DNA of 64,000 nt from GCA-016699895 sp964633435. Lineage in GTDB: Bacteria; Patescibacteriota; Saccharimonadia; Saccharimonadales; Saccharimonadaceae. Each line of letters opens with the position of its first letter. Position 1 is the stretch's first letter. The notes under the pieces are model-generated. The model made no database searches and had not been told where the DNA came from. It saw only the letters and a list, made by a program, of their open reading frames with translations. The stretch covers positions 1 through 64,000 of the forward strand of contig CAZWHA010000003.1 in assembly GCA_964633435.1 (NCBI GenBank). Reading direction: 5' to 3'. Of this stretch, positions 32,908 to 40,978 are shown piece after piece. Made by a program: the position numbers and the translations under genes.

Positions 32908-34077
32908 GTGGAGTGGTATCAAATTGTCCTAGGAGTGATTGTTGGTTTAATTTTGCTGATGATTCTGGTCATCATTCACGAGCTGGGTCATGCGATTGCG
33001 GCGGTCCGTAATGGCGTCAAAGTCGAAGAGTTCGGTATTGGCTTCCCGCCGCGAGCGAGAATCCTCGGCAAATACAAAGGTACACTCATTACGATTAACT
33101 GGCTGTTACCGCTGGGCGGCTTTTGTCAATTAAAGGGCGAGAGTGACGCTGATAATGAAAAGGGTAGTTTCGGCGCGGCCAGTTTCTGGGCGAAAACCAA
33201 GATTTTGCTGGCAGGCGTACTGATGAATTTGATTGCTGCGATGGCAATCTTTACCATTTTGGCCTGGACGGGGCTGCCCAAGGTCCTGCCGGACCAATTT
33301 GTGATTGCTGGCGATGATCGCGGAAGCAGTGGCATCGTGGCGGTGGCAGGCATTATTTCGGGCTCGCCCGCTGAAAAAGCCGGTCTGCAAAAGGGCGATG
33401 AGTTGCGCCTGATTGCACCCGATGACGGCAGTTCGGCGGGTAACGCGATTGAGCTGGTTACGCAAGTTTCAGAGGTGACCAGGGCTAATGCTGGTCGATC
33501 GGTTATGATTGAATATCAACGCGATGGCACTACTCACATTGCGCATACCACGCTGAACCCGGCGGGTGGATCACAGGGATACCTGGGTGTTCAGACGGTG
33601 CAACAGCAATATGCCGATGTCAAGGCCACCTGGAGTGCGCCGATTGTTGGTGTGGTCACGACATTGCAATTTGTCGGTGCAACATTTGCGGGCCTGGGTG
33701 ATATGGTCGGTAATCTAGCGAGTGGATTGTGGGGTTTTGTGACTGGCAACGCAGCGACAACGCAAAAAATTGCGGCAGCGGGTGAATCGGTTGCGGGACC
33801 AGTTAGCATCCTCGGCGTGATTTTCCCCAGTGCGCTGGCTGCAGGACCAACTCAATTATTCTGGTTAATGGGAATTATCTCGCTCACCCTAACGGTTATG
33901 AACGTTTTGCCAATCCCGGGACTCGACGGTGGACGCTGGTATTTACTAGCCGGATCGAAACTCTTTCGTAAAAAACTGACCAAAGAACGCGAGGCGAAAA
34001 TCAACGGCATTGGTATGCTGGTGCTGTTCGGCCTAATTATCATCATAACGATTTCGGATATCTTTAAGCTATTCTGA
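32908..34077 (+). CDS. rseP: Site-2 intramembrane zinc metalloprotease (RseP/RasP family)
   Basis: Cleaves transmembrane segments such as anti-sigma factors or leftover signal peptides. The 389-residue product has the zinc motif HELGH at residues 24-28 in the first helix, a PDZ domain around 140-220 (IISGSPAEKAGLQKGDELRL), and the second metal-binding motif NVLPIPGLDGGRW near the C terminus. GTG 32908 is chosen from the GAGAGGGGA site. The frame is open upstream to inside the promoter. In many bacteria this gene lies between dxr and proS; here dxr is missing. Confidence 0.94.
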   Translation: MEWYQIVLGVIVGLILLMILVIIHELGHAIAAVRNGVKVEEFGIGFPPRARILGKYKGTLITINWLLPLGGFCQLKGESDADNEKGSFGAASFWAKTKILLAGVLMNLIAAMAIFTILAWTGLPKVLPDQFVIAGDDRGSSGIVAVAGIISGSPAEKAGLQKGDELRLIAPDDGSSAGNAIELVTQVSEVTRANAGRSVMIEYQRDGTTHIAHTTLNPAGGSQGYLGVQTVQQQYADVKATWSAPIVGVVTTLQFVGATFAGLGDMVGNLASGLWGFVTGNAATTQKIAAAGESVAGPVSILGVIFPSALAAGPTQLFWLMGIISLTLTVMNVLPIPGLDGGRWYLLAGSKLFRKKLTKEREAKINGIGMLVLFGLIIIITISDIFKLF

Positions 34078-34859
34078 TGACTAGAAACAAGCCGTCGAGC
34101 CTGGCAACCTTAGTGTCTAATCGTTACGCCATAGTAGCTGGTTGGATAGGCTGGGTGACCTTAGCGTTTTTCGGAGCGAGTTTCGTCGTGGTGTCGCTGC
34201 TCTATTTCATGAATCGGTATCAGCTGATCGATATGAATAACCTCAGTACGGCGGCGTCGTTTTGGATCGACGCGATGTTATATATGGCGATGTTTTTCAT
34301 TGTGATGTGGCTACCGTGGTATCGCTGGCGCAATCGGGCGCCCAAATCAGATCGCCAAACTACCTGGCAGTTTATTTGCCAGAGCGTCGGTCTGACGCGG
34401 TTGGTGAAAATGATTGATCTGCGATATTTTTTCGCTGGGTTGCCAGTTTTTTACGGACTGGTACTCAGTCTGTCGTTAGTGGCATCAATGCTACTCAGTA
34501 ACGAAGTAATGAACCAGACCCAGGAAATCGGTTTTGCCGCGACACAGAACGGGGTCGAACTGGTCATCATTTTTGTCGCGCTGGTCATTATCGCGCCGCT
34601 GTTCGAGGAAATGATCATGCGCGGCTTTTTATTTGGCAAGCTGCGCCAGCATATACCGATGTGGCCCGCGGCGATTCTGGTATCGTTGCTGTTTGCGCTG
34701 GCGCATGGCCAAATTAATGTCGGTATCATGACTTTTATTTTGTCGATGTTTAGTTGTCGTATGCGCGAGAAAACTGGGGCAATTTGGGCGGGACTATTTC
34801 TGCACATGACCGTGAATCTGGTGGCGTACAGCGTGCGATTTCTGGGTCTGGGGTCGTAG
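34077..34859 (+). CDS. CPBP-family intramembrane metalloprotease
   Basis: The 260-residue polytopic protein has the CPBP/Abi motifs: EEMIMRGFLFGKL near 175-187 (EExxxR), LFALAHGQINVG, and FLHMTVNLVAY. The family includes Rce1-like proteases and proteins of bacteriocin self-immunity. The function here is unknown. It overlaps rseP at TGATGA, so the two proteases are co-translated. Confidence 0.9.
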   Translation: MTRNKPSSLATLVSNRYAIVAGWIGWVTLAFFGASFVVVSLLYFMNRYQLIDMNNLSTAASFWIDAMLYMAMFFIVMWLPWYRWRNRAPKSDRQTTWQFICQSVGLTRLVKMIDLRYFFAGLPVFYGLVLSLSLVASMLLSNEVMNQTQEIGFAATQNGVELVIIFVALVIIAPLFEEMIMRGFLFGKLRQHIPMWPAAILVSLLFALAHGQINVGIMTFILSMFSCRMREKTGAIWAGLFLHMTVNLVAYSVRFLGLGS

Positions 34860-34871
34860 CGTCGTCTGAAG

Positions 34872-35342
34872 CTACTCTTCGTGGCCGAGAGCTTGGTTGA
34901 TCCGGGACGAGGAGTCGGGCTTTACTAGACCGCGAACGTCGGTGCCGACACCAAATACCATTTTAATGCCTTTTTCGATGCACATATCGCCCTCTGGTCC
35001 GGGCAGTCTGCCTCGATCTGATCGATCGCCGCCATTGGCAAAGATTAATTCGTTGTCAGGGGGGGGGTACTTGTTGGCGACTAGCTCGAGAGTTTTTGTG
35101 CTCGGCCAGTGATTACCGGCCGGGTCAATGCCGATAATAACCTCATCAACACCGCGTAGAGCCGCCATTAGTCGTGCCCGATTATCCTGATCCAGGATGA
35201 TTTTACCTTTCTTTTCCAACTGCTGCTCATCGTTATTAACCAAAACGATCAGATAATCGCCGAGCTGCCGTGCGGCCTCGATCATGTCCAAATGTCCACC
35301 ATGCAGTGGGTTGAAAAAACCGCTAACGATCACGCGTTTCAT
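34872..35342 (-). CDS. Cytidylyltransferase-like nucleotidyltransferase with C9 tract
   Basis: The 156-residue product begins VIVSGFFNPLHGGHLDMIEA, the HxGH nucleotide-binding motif of the cytidylyltransferase superfamily. It continues with YLIVLVNNDEQQLEKKG. It most resembles the RfaE-N/glycerol-3-phosphate or ethanolamine-phosphate cytidylyltransferase type; the substrate is unknown. Nine C on the coding strand (G on + at 35059-35067) encode YPPPD near residue 92-96; the frame is open. A minus-strand TGGTATACT ends 6 nt before the ATG, giving a leaderless mRNA divergent from proS. Confidence 0.85.
   Translation of the reverse strand: MKRVIVSGFFNPLHGGHLDMIEAARQLGDYLIVLVNNDEQQLEKKGKIILDQDNRARLMAALRGVDEVIIGIDPAGNHWPSTKTLELVANKYPPPDNELIFANGGDRSDRGRLPGPEGDMCIEKGIKMVFGVGTDVRGLVKPDSSSRINQALGHEE
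35059..35067 (+). repeat. G9 homopolymer, read as C9 in minus-strand gene (in frame)
   Basis: Nine G on + within a gene on the minus strand. The reading frame is intact. It shows that the tracts are G on the + strand regardless of gene orientation. Confidence 0.95.
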
Positions 35343-35348
35343 AGCCCC

Positions 35349-35372
35349 AGTATACCATTTCTGTGCTATAAT
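35349..35372. promoter_or_regulatory. Divergent leaderless promoters (cytidylyltransferase / proS)
   Basis: Minus-strand TATACT (35349-35354) ends 6 nt before the minus gene. Plus-strand TGCTATAAT (35364-35372) ends 9 nt before proS. Only 39 nt separate the two start codons. Confidence 0.65.
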
Positions 35373-35381
35373 GTCTCTATT

Positions 35382-36638
35382 ATGAGAGCAACCGAATTAT
35401 TTACGAGGACGAGCAAAACTGCACCTGCCGACGAGGTAGCGAAAAATGCCCAGCTGCTGATTAGAGCAGGGTTTGTGTACAAGGAAATGGCGGGGGCGTA
35501 CGCCTATTTGCCGCTCGGTCTGCGCGTGCTCGAAAAGATCAAACAGATCGTGCGCGAGGAAATGAATGCGGTTCGTTCAAATGAGCTCATTATGACTACC
35601 TTGCAGCGCAAGAATATCTGGGAGAAAACAACTCGCTGGGATGACAATGTGGTGGATATTTGGTTCAAAACGAAACTCAAAGATGACACCGAGGTGGGTC
35701 TTGGCTGGAGTCACGAAGAGCCAATTGTCGAAATGATGAAGCAATTCGTCCATAGTTATAAGGATCTGCCGGTTAGTCTGTATCAATTTCAGACTAAAAT
35801 GCGTAACGAGCTGCGTGCGAAAAGTGGTGTTATGCGTGGTCGTGAGTTTGTGATGAAAGACATGTACAGTTTTCATGCTACTCGCGAGGATCTCGACACG
35901 TACTATAACGAAACGATAGAGGCATACAAGCGAGTATACGATCGACTGGGGATCGGTAACGACACGTATGTGACCTTTGCGAGTGGCGGAGCATTTACTA
36001 AATTTAGCCACGAATTTCAAACGATTTGTGAGGCTGGTGAAGATGTTATTTACCTGCATCGGGAAAAGAATATAGCGATCAACGAAGAAGTCATCGATGA
36101 TGCGATCAAGGAACTTGGCGTTAATCGCGATGAGCTTGAAAAAGTGAAAACAGCCGAAGTGGGCAACATCTTCAACTTTGGTACGCAAAAAACTGACGAG
36201 ATGGACCTCTATTATGTTGACGAAAATGATCAACAGCAGTCGCTCTACATCGGCTCATATGGGATTGGCGTAACGCGTGTTATGGGCGTGATTGCCGAGA
36301 AATCGAGTGATGAACGCGGTCTGATTTGGCCAGAGAGCATCGCGCCATTTCGAGTGTATTTAGTGCAGATTGGTGATGATGCAGCGGTGAAGACTGCCGC
36401 CGAGGAACTGTACCGGGAACTAGAAAGCCGCGGTGTTGAGACCTTTTACGATGAACGAACCGATGCACGTCCGGGCGAAAAATTCGCCGATGCTGACCTG
36501 ATCGGTATTCCGCACCGTGTGGTGATTAGTCCCAAGACCTTGGCCGAAAACAAGATCGAATACAAGGCTCGAACTGCTGACCAGAGCGCGATCTTGACCA
36601 GGGATGAGTTGTTTGCTACACTAGGCACTACTGCCTAG
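35382..36638 (+). CDS. proS: Proline--tRNA ligase, short form
   Basis: Class II synthetase. The 418-residue product has motif 1/2 segments (AGFVYKEMAGAYAYLPLG; LRAKSGVMRGREFVMKDMYS), motif 3 (SYGIGVTRVMGVI), and a C-terminal anticodon-binding domain. It lacks the editing INS domain of about 180 residues found in most bacterial ProRS between motifs 2 and 3, like the short forms of alphaproteobacteria and mitochondria. The ATG at 35382 follows a -10 box; the upstream in-frame extension overlaps the divergent gene. Confidence 0.96.
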   Translation: MRATELFTRTSKTAPADEVAKNAQLLIRAGFVYKEMAGAYAYLPLGLRVLEKIKQIVREEMNAVRSNELIMTTLQRKNIWEKTTRWDDNVVDIWFKTKLKDDTEVGLGWSHEEPIVEMMKQFVHSYKDLPVSLYQFQTKMRNELRAKSGVMRGREFVMKDMYSFHATREDLDTYYNETIEAYKRVYDRLGIGNDTYVTFASGGAFTKFSHEFQTICEAGEDVIYLHREKNIAINEEVIDDAIKELGVNRDELEKVKTAEVGNIFNFGTQKTDEMDLYYVDENDQQQSLYIGSYGIGVTRVMGVIAEKSSDERGLIWPESIAPFRVYLVQIGDDAAVKTAAEELYRELESRGVETFYDERTDARPGEKFADADLIGIPHRVVISPKTLAENKIEYKARTADQSAILTRDELFATLGTTA

Positions 36639-36677
36639 ACTGAGGCGTAACTTCTATAGATTAAAGGAGGGTTTGAT

Positions 36678-37139
36678 ATGGCAAAGAAGCAATATGATTT
36701 GACACTACATGGCAAGCGTGAGCTAGAGAACGAACTGAAAGATTTGGTTGGTAGTCGCAGCGCGATTGCTGATCGTATCGCCGAGGCGCGGTCGTTTGGT
36801 GATCTGAGCGAAAATGCTGAATACTCAGCTGCCCGCGAGGAACAGGCTCGCGTCGAGAGTCGCATTGCCGAGATCGAGGAGATTCTATCGAGTGCCGAAA
36901 TTATCGAGGCTGACAAAACCGATGGCGAAGTGGGTCTCGGTGACACTGTGGTGTTGAAATCAGGTCGATCGACAAATGAATATATCCTTGTTGGTGCGGT
37001 TGAGGCCGATCCAGCGAGCGGCAAGATCAGCAATGAAAGCCCGCTCGGGGCACAGCTGATTGGCAAAAAAGTTGGCGACAAGGTCGCTATCGAAACACCA
37101 AAGGGCGAGAAATCTTTTGAAATCCTTGAAATTAAATAA
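36678..37139 (+). CDS. greA: Transcription elongation factor GreA
   Basis: Rescues backtracked RNA polymerase. The 153-residue product has the N-terminal coiled coil (GKRELENELKDLVGSRSAIA; SFGDLSENAEYSAAREEQ with the catalytic acidic tip DLSENAEY), and the C-terminal FKBP-like domain (GDTVVLKSGRSTNEYILVG; SPLGAQLIGKKVGDKV). The ribosome binding site is AAAGGAGGG. Confidence 0.97.
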   Translation: MAKKQYDLTLHGKRELENELKDLVGSRSAIADRIAEARSFGDLSENAEYSAAREEQARVESRIAEIEEILSSAEIIEADKTDGEVGLGDTVVLKSGRSTNEYILVGAVEADPASGKISNESPLGAQLIGKKVGDKVAIETPKGEKSFEILEIK

Positions 37140-37167
37140 TTGACACGTAGACAGTTTATGATAAAAT
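37140..37167 (+). promoter_or_regulatory. Promoter for gene at 37175
   Basis: TTGACA (37140-37145), 16-nt spacer, TAAAAT (37162-37167, preceded by TGA), ending 7 nt before ATG 37175. Leaderless. Confidence 0.72.
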
Positions 37168-37174
37168 ATCTGTC

Positions 37175-37693
37175 ATGAATTATTACAGAGGTGAACAGAC
37201 GAATTTAACTCAGGCTCAGCGGAATCTGCGCGATAAGTATAATGCCTCTCCGCCAGAGTTCAGTCCTAATGCCAGTCGACGTCAAGTAATGGAGCGCATG
37301 CTAGAGATAGCGGGACTGAGGATAGAGACTCCAGTCTGGTGGACTATTGCTGATAGGTTTGATACCGCAGCGTATATCGTGAACGACCTTATCGAGGAGC
37401 ATATAGAGACGGATGTAGCTAGACGCGGTTCCTCTGCTGTTCCATTTGCAGATTTTATAATCAGCCGGCTAGAGGAAATGATAGCAGCTGATGATAAGAT
37501 GCGCTTGGCTGAGAGAAGAGACTTCGCGGCAGCTGCGGCATTGCAGTCAACTACTGATGTAGCCGTTTCATCGGAAGGACAGGAAACTCCAGACGAATTG
37601 CGTCGTCGAGTACGGGCGACACTAGGAGGCTCTAATGGGGGACAGCAAGGTCGGCGACGGTATTCTAATTCTCATCACAGGCGTCGTCGCTAG
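37175..37693 (+). CDS. Hypothetical protein
   Basis: The 172-residue product is not recognised. It is helical and charged, with the segment YIVNDLIEEHIETDVARRGS in the middle. It ends in a glycine/arginine-rich tail (GGSNGGQQGRRRYSNSHHRR) that could bind nucleic acid. Its 3' end overlaps the convergent Fur-family gene by 29 nt. Confidence 0.68.
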   Translation: MNYYRGEQTNLTQAQRNLRDKYNASPPEFSPNASRRQVMERMLEIAGLRIETPVWWTIADRFDTAAYIVNDLIEEHIETDVARRGSSAVPFADFIISRLEEMIAADDKMRLAERRDFAAAAALQSTTDVAVSSEGQETPDELRRRVRATLGGSNGGQQGRRRYSNSHHRRRR

Positions 37694-38114
37694 AATTCGT
37701 ATCAGAACATTGTTTACAGATACCAAATAGCTCGAAATGATGTTTGGTCGGCGCTAATCTGGCTTTGATCGTCAGGTCGTGCAGTAACCGTTCGACACCA
37801 TGATCATCGATTGGTGTCGTCTTGCCACAGCGCTCACAGGTGGCATGGTGATGGTGCGGTCGGAAATCCTCACCGAGTTCATAGTAAACTTTGAACCCAC
37901 GCGGGACTTCGCGGACTATGCCAGCCGCTTGGAGCGATGAAATTGATCTATAAATGCTCGTAAAATGGGCTGATCCGGTGTTCATAGCGATGATTTCTTG
38001 TATTAGTAACGGTCTATCTGTAGTCATCAGAATATGAAAAATCTCCTGACGATTGCCAGTGAGGCGTAAATTATGAGTAGCGAGCTTTTCCTTGAATAGG
38101 GTATTATTTTGCAT
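37665..38114 (-). CDS. Fur-family metal-dependent repressor (Zur-like)
   Basis: The 149-residue product has an N-terminal winged helix (LRLTGNRQEIFHILMTTDRP; TSIYRSISSLQAAGIV). Its C-terminal metal region contains the HHHH cluster near 88-91, CERC and CKQC (structural zinc). A divergent ZIP transporter makes zinc or another transition metal the likely signal. ATG at 38114 is preferred to an upstream TTG because it follows AAGGA and the upstream sequence is a palindromic operator. Confidence 0.9.
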   Translation of the reverse strand: MQNNTLFKEKLATHNLRLTGNRQEIFHILMTTDRPLLIQEIIAMNTGSAHFTSIYRSISSLQAAGIVREVPRGFKVYYELGEDFRPHHHHATCERCGKTTPIDDHGVERLLHDLTIKARLAPTKHHFELFGICKQCSDTNSSDDACDEN

Positions 38115-38124
38115 TATATCATCC

Positions 38125-38147
38125 TTATTGCAAATTATTTGCAATAA
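38125..38147. promoter_or_regulatory. Perfect palindrome, likely Fur/Zur operator
   Basis: TTATTGCAAAT, a central T, then ATTTGCAATAA: an 11-1-11 perfect inverted repeat. It lies immediately downstream of a minus-strand TATAAT (38147-38152) serving the regulator and upstream of a plus-strand TATAAT (about 38164-38169) serving the ZIP gene. One site could therefore control both directions. Confidence 0.75.
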
Positions 38148-38218
38148 TTATAGCATACTGATTATAATAAAGACCATACCAGTAAAGTAACTGTAATTAA
38201 AAAGGATAGGTAGTAATT

Positions 38219-38989
38219 ATGTCAACAATGACGCAAGTAATTTTCTTTTCGCTCGTTGGAGGAGTGTTCTCGCTCATCGGCGGTATTATCTTGCTAGCAC
38301 GCAAGCGTTGGGCACAGCATCTCATAAAATATGCCACGCCATTTGCTGCTGGGGCGCTCCTCGCCGCCGCATTTATTGATCTGTTGAGCGAAGCGGCGCA
38401 CGAGGGCAATGCCGAGGTGGCGCTCCAGGCGACTTTGACAGGTATTTTGGTGTTTTTCCTGCTCGAGCGGGCGATTCATTGGTTTCATCATCATAGCTAT
38501 GGTCGTGAGCATCAACATGAGGTCAAGAGTGCCAAAGTGCCACTCATCATTATCGGTGATGTGCTCCATAACTTTATTGATGGTATTGCTATCGCCGCCG
38601 CGTTTTTGGTGTCACCAGCAACGGGTGTTGTGGTGACGCTGGCCGTCGCCTTGCACGAGATACCACAGGAGATTGGTGATTTTGGCCTGTTGCTCAGTAA
38701 AGGCCTCAGTCGGCGCAAGGTGTTACTCGTCAACGTTGTCTCAGCGCTGGCGACAACTGTCGCTGCAGTGCTATTTTTCGCCCTGGGTCAGAATGTTGCG
38801 GTACCTCTCGACATCGTGTTGGGACTGACGGCCGGATTCTTTATCTATATTGCAGTCAGTGATATTATTCCGGAAATCCACGCTCACGAGCAGCAGCGAT
38901 TCGTTGGTTGGCAATCAGTTCTGCTCATTGTTGGAGTGATCTTGGTCAGTGTTATTACTACTATGTTACACGGCTTTATTGAAGCGTAA
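38219..38989 (+). CDS. ZIP-family divalent metal transporter
   Basis: Imports zinc or a related divalent metal. The 256-residue, eight-helix-type protein has a His-rich loop (HWFHHHSYGREHQHE) and the metal-site helices HNFIDGIAIAAAFLV and HEIPQEIGDFGLLLSKGLS, both diagnostic of ZIP. Under the putative palindromic operator, it is probably induced in metal starvation. AAAGGA lies upstream of the ATG. The next gene starts 29 nt downstream with its own AAAGGAG, so co-transcription is likely. Confidence 0.93.
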   Translation: MSTMTQVIFFSLVGGVFSLIGGIILLARKRWAQHLIKYATPFAAGALLAAAFIDLLSEAAHEGNAEVALQATLTGILVFFLLERAIHWFHHHSYGREHQHEVKSAKVPLIIIGDVLHNFIDGIAIAAAFLVSPATGVVVTLAVALHEIPQEIGDFGLLLSKGLSRRKVLLVNVVSALATTVAAVLFFALGQNVAVPLDIVLGLTAGFFIYIAVSDIIPEIHAHEQQRFVGWQSVLLIVGVILVSVITTMLHGFIEA

Positions 38990-39018
38990 TTGTTAAAACT
39001 AATCGTAAAGGAGATATC

Positions 39019-39954
39019 ATGCGAATAGCATTTTTAGGCAAGGGCGGCAGTGGCAAGACGACGGTGTCGTCGCTAGTAGCGAGACTCGCTCCGGAGAGCT
39101 TTGACGAAATATATGTCATAGACTCTGATATCAATAAACATATGAAAAGTGCTCTCGGTCTGAGTGATCAACAGGTTCATCCTTTCACTCCAGTATTCAA
39201 AGCATTTGAATCAAAAGTACGACAATATCACCCGGCACTCAATGGCTTAACGGCGCTGCCGCGGACGTTACCAGTCTGGGACACGAGCGTTATTACTAAA
39301 ATAAGTTTCGACGAGAAACCATTTAGTGGAAATCAGCCTATCAACAATACGCTAGTGTACGAGCTAGGTAGTTACAATGCCGATACGATGGGGTGGTCGT
39401 GCCATCATAATGCGCTAGGGAAATTGCAGTTTGTGTTGACGCATGCGGTCGATACGCCCGAACAATTGATCATTGCTGATTTAACGGCTGGTGCGGATGT
39501 ATTTGGTGTGGGCATATTGGGATTGTTTGACAAAGTCTATGTTGTCGTTGAACCTACTATCAAGAGTACCGATATTTTCCTGCAGTTAAAAGAATTGGCA
39601 GGGCATGATGATGTCGAGCTAGAGCCGATTGCTAATAAAGTAATGGATGAAACCGATCTTGCCTTTATTGCTGATCGTATAGGCCAACTACCGGGGTATA
39701 CTGTGAAACTATCTAATTTCGTGCGTCGGCTAGAGCGCGGCGAGACAGTTGCCACTAACGATATCGAGACAGAGAATTACCAGACCATAGAGCAGCTGCT
39801 CCATGACGTAGCAAACATTCGTCGTAACAGCAGAGAGATGTATAAACATATCATAAAAAACCACCGCCGTGCCGCCAAAAATTGGCCCAAAGGGAAATTT
39901 GGGGACGTAGACCTGCTAACCTTAATCAATCCAGATTATGAACCGATCGCATAA
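39019..39954 (+). CDS. CooC/MinD-like P-loop ATPase
   Basis: The 311-residue ATPase has the deviant Walker A FLGKGGSGKTTVSSL near 5-19, VIDSDINKHM, and the switch-like IIADLTAGADVFGVG. CooC-type proteins insert nickel or otherwise help metalloenzyme maturation, and the FLGKGGSGKTT start is closest to that subgroup. It lacks an obvious CxC metal site. The C-terminal 60 residues are basic. It overlaps the next gene by 17 nt. Confidence 0.82.
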   Translation: MRIAFLGKGGSGKTTVSSLVARLAPESFDEIYVIDSDINKHMKSALGLSDQQVHPFTPVFKAFESKVRQYHPALNGLTALPRTLPVWDTSVITKISFDEKPFSGNQPINNTLVYELGSYNADTMGWSCHHNALGKLQFVLTHAVDTPEQLIIADLTAGADVFGVGILGLFDKVYVVVEPTIKSTDIFLQLKELAGHDDVELEPIANKVMDETDLAFIADRIGQLPGYTVKLSNFVRRLERGETVATNDIETENYQTIEQLLHDVANIRRNSREMYKHIIKNHRRAAKNWPKGKFGDVDLLTLINPDYEPIA

Positions 39955-40978
39955 ATTACGATTCCTGTCGCGCGATGAGGTGATAGAGCTCGGTGGCATG
40001 GATATATCCATGGTGGTTGGACAGGTAGAGGCGGCACTACTGGCTTGGGACAGAGGTGATGTATTGCAGCCTGCGAAAACCACGTTAAAATACCTCGATC
40101 AGCACGAACGCTATGGCGGGCTTGTCAATGTACTGCCGGCGGCGCTGCGTGACGAACGAGGAGAGATCTATGCAGTAAAAGCGTTAGGTGCTATGCCGAG
40201 CAATGTAGAGCATGGGCTACCGCGTGCCACAGGAGTCATTACTCTATTTGATGGTACTACCAAAACACCAGTGGCAGTGATGGATGGGCAGGTGATTAGC
40301 GCTATGCGGACTGGTGCAGTCAGTGCACTGGCGGCGCGAGTATTGTGCTCGACTGATACAAAACATCTTGGTTTGATTGGGGCGGGGGTAAATATGCGGA
40401 CACAGCTACTGGGTCTACTATATACATTATCAGAGCTGGAAACAGTTACGGTATACAGCCGTGGCGATAGTAAGCATGATTTCGTGGCTACTATGAGTAA
40501 ACGTTTTCCGTCAGTCAATTTTTGTGCAGCCAACTCTTCTCGCGAAGCAGTGGAGCATGCCGATGTTGTCGTGACCTGCGTGGCAAACGCCGATCAACCT
40601 GTCGTGGCGGCCGATGATTTGAATCGACCAGGTTTAACAGTGTTTAATATCGGCTGTCTCGAAAATGAACCGAAATTGCTCGCTACTATGGATCTAGTGG
40701 TGGCCGATTATTGGGAACACTCTAAGCATCGTGGCGTACAAACCCATGCGGTTGCCTATCAGCAAGGTTATATACGTGACGAGGACGTAGTAGACTTGAA
40801 AGATATTGTGGGGGGGGGTAAGGTCAGAGGGAGGACGAGCCGGGAACAACGGATCTTCTTTGCTCCGACGGGGCTTGGCGTTGAAGATGTAGCGGTAGCA
40901 CGCGAAATACTGAGTCGAGCCGAATCGCAGAACGTCGGCCAACTCTTGGAACTATGGAGTGACGAGCCATGGATTTAG
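39938..40978 (+). CDS. Ornithine cyclodeaminase/mu-crystallin-family protein with G9 tract
   Basis: The 346-residue product has the OCD-family substrate lysine region (YAVKALGAMPSN), the AMRTGAVSALAARVL segment, and the Rossmann motif LGLIGAGVNMRTQLLGL near 144-160. The family includes ornithine cyclodeaminase, alanine dehydrogenase and SbnB, which helps make 2,3-diaminopropionate for a siderophore. The substrate is not known here. Nine G at 40810-40818 encode IVGGGK near 290-295, so the C-terminal 50 residues depend on tract length. The frame is open. It overlaps both neighbours. Confidence 0.85.
   Translation: MNRSHKLRFLSRDEVIELGGMDISMVVGQVEAALLAWDRGDVLQPAKTTLKYLDQHERYGGLVNVLPAALRDERGEIYAVKALGAMPSNVEHGLPRATGVITLFDGTTKTPVAVMDGQVISAMRTGAVSALAARVLCSTDTKHLGLIGAGVNMRTQLLGLLYTLSELETVTVYSRGDSKHDFVATMSKRFPSVNFCAANSSREAVEHADVVVTCVANADQPVVAADDLNRPGLTVFNIGCLENEPKLLATMDLVVADYWEHSKHRGVQTHAVAYQQGYIRDEDVVDLKDIVGGGKVRGRTSREQRIFFAPTGLGVEDVAVAREILSRAESQNVGQLLELWSDEPWI
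40810..40818 (+). repeat. G9 homopolymer (in frame)
   Basis: Nine G after ATTGT in the OCD-like gene; reading frame intact. Confidence 0.95.

Noticed and set aside
35382..36638. Truncated or pseudogenised proS because of short length
   Set aside because: All three class II motifs and the anticodon domain are present. The missing INS domain is a known short form.
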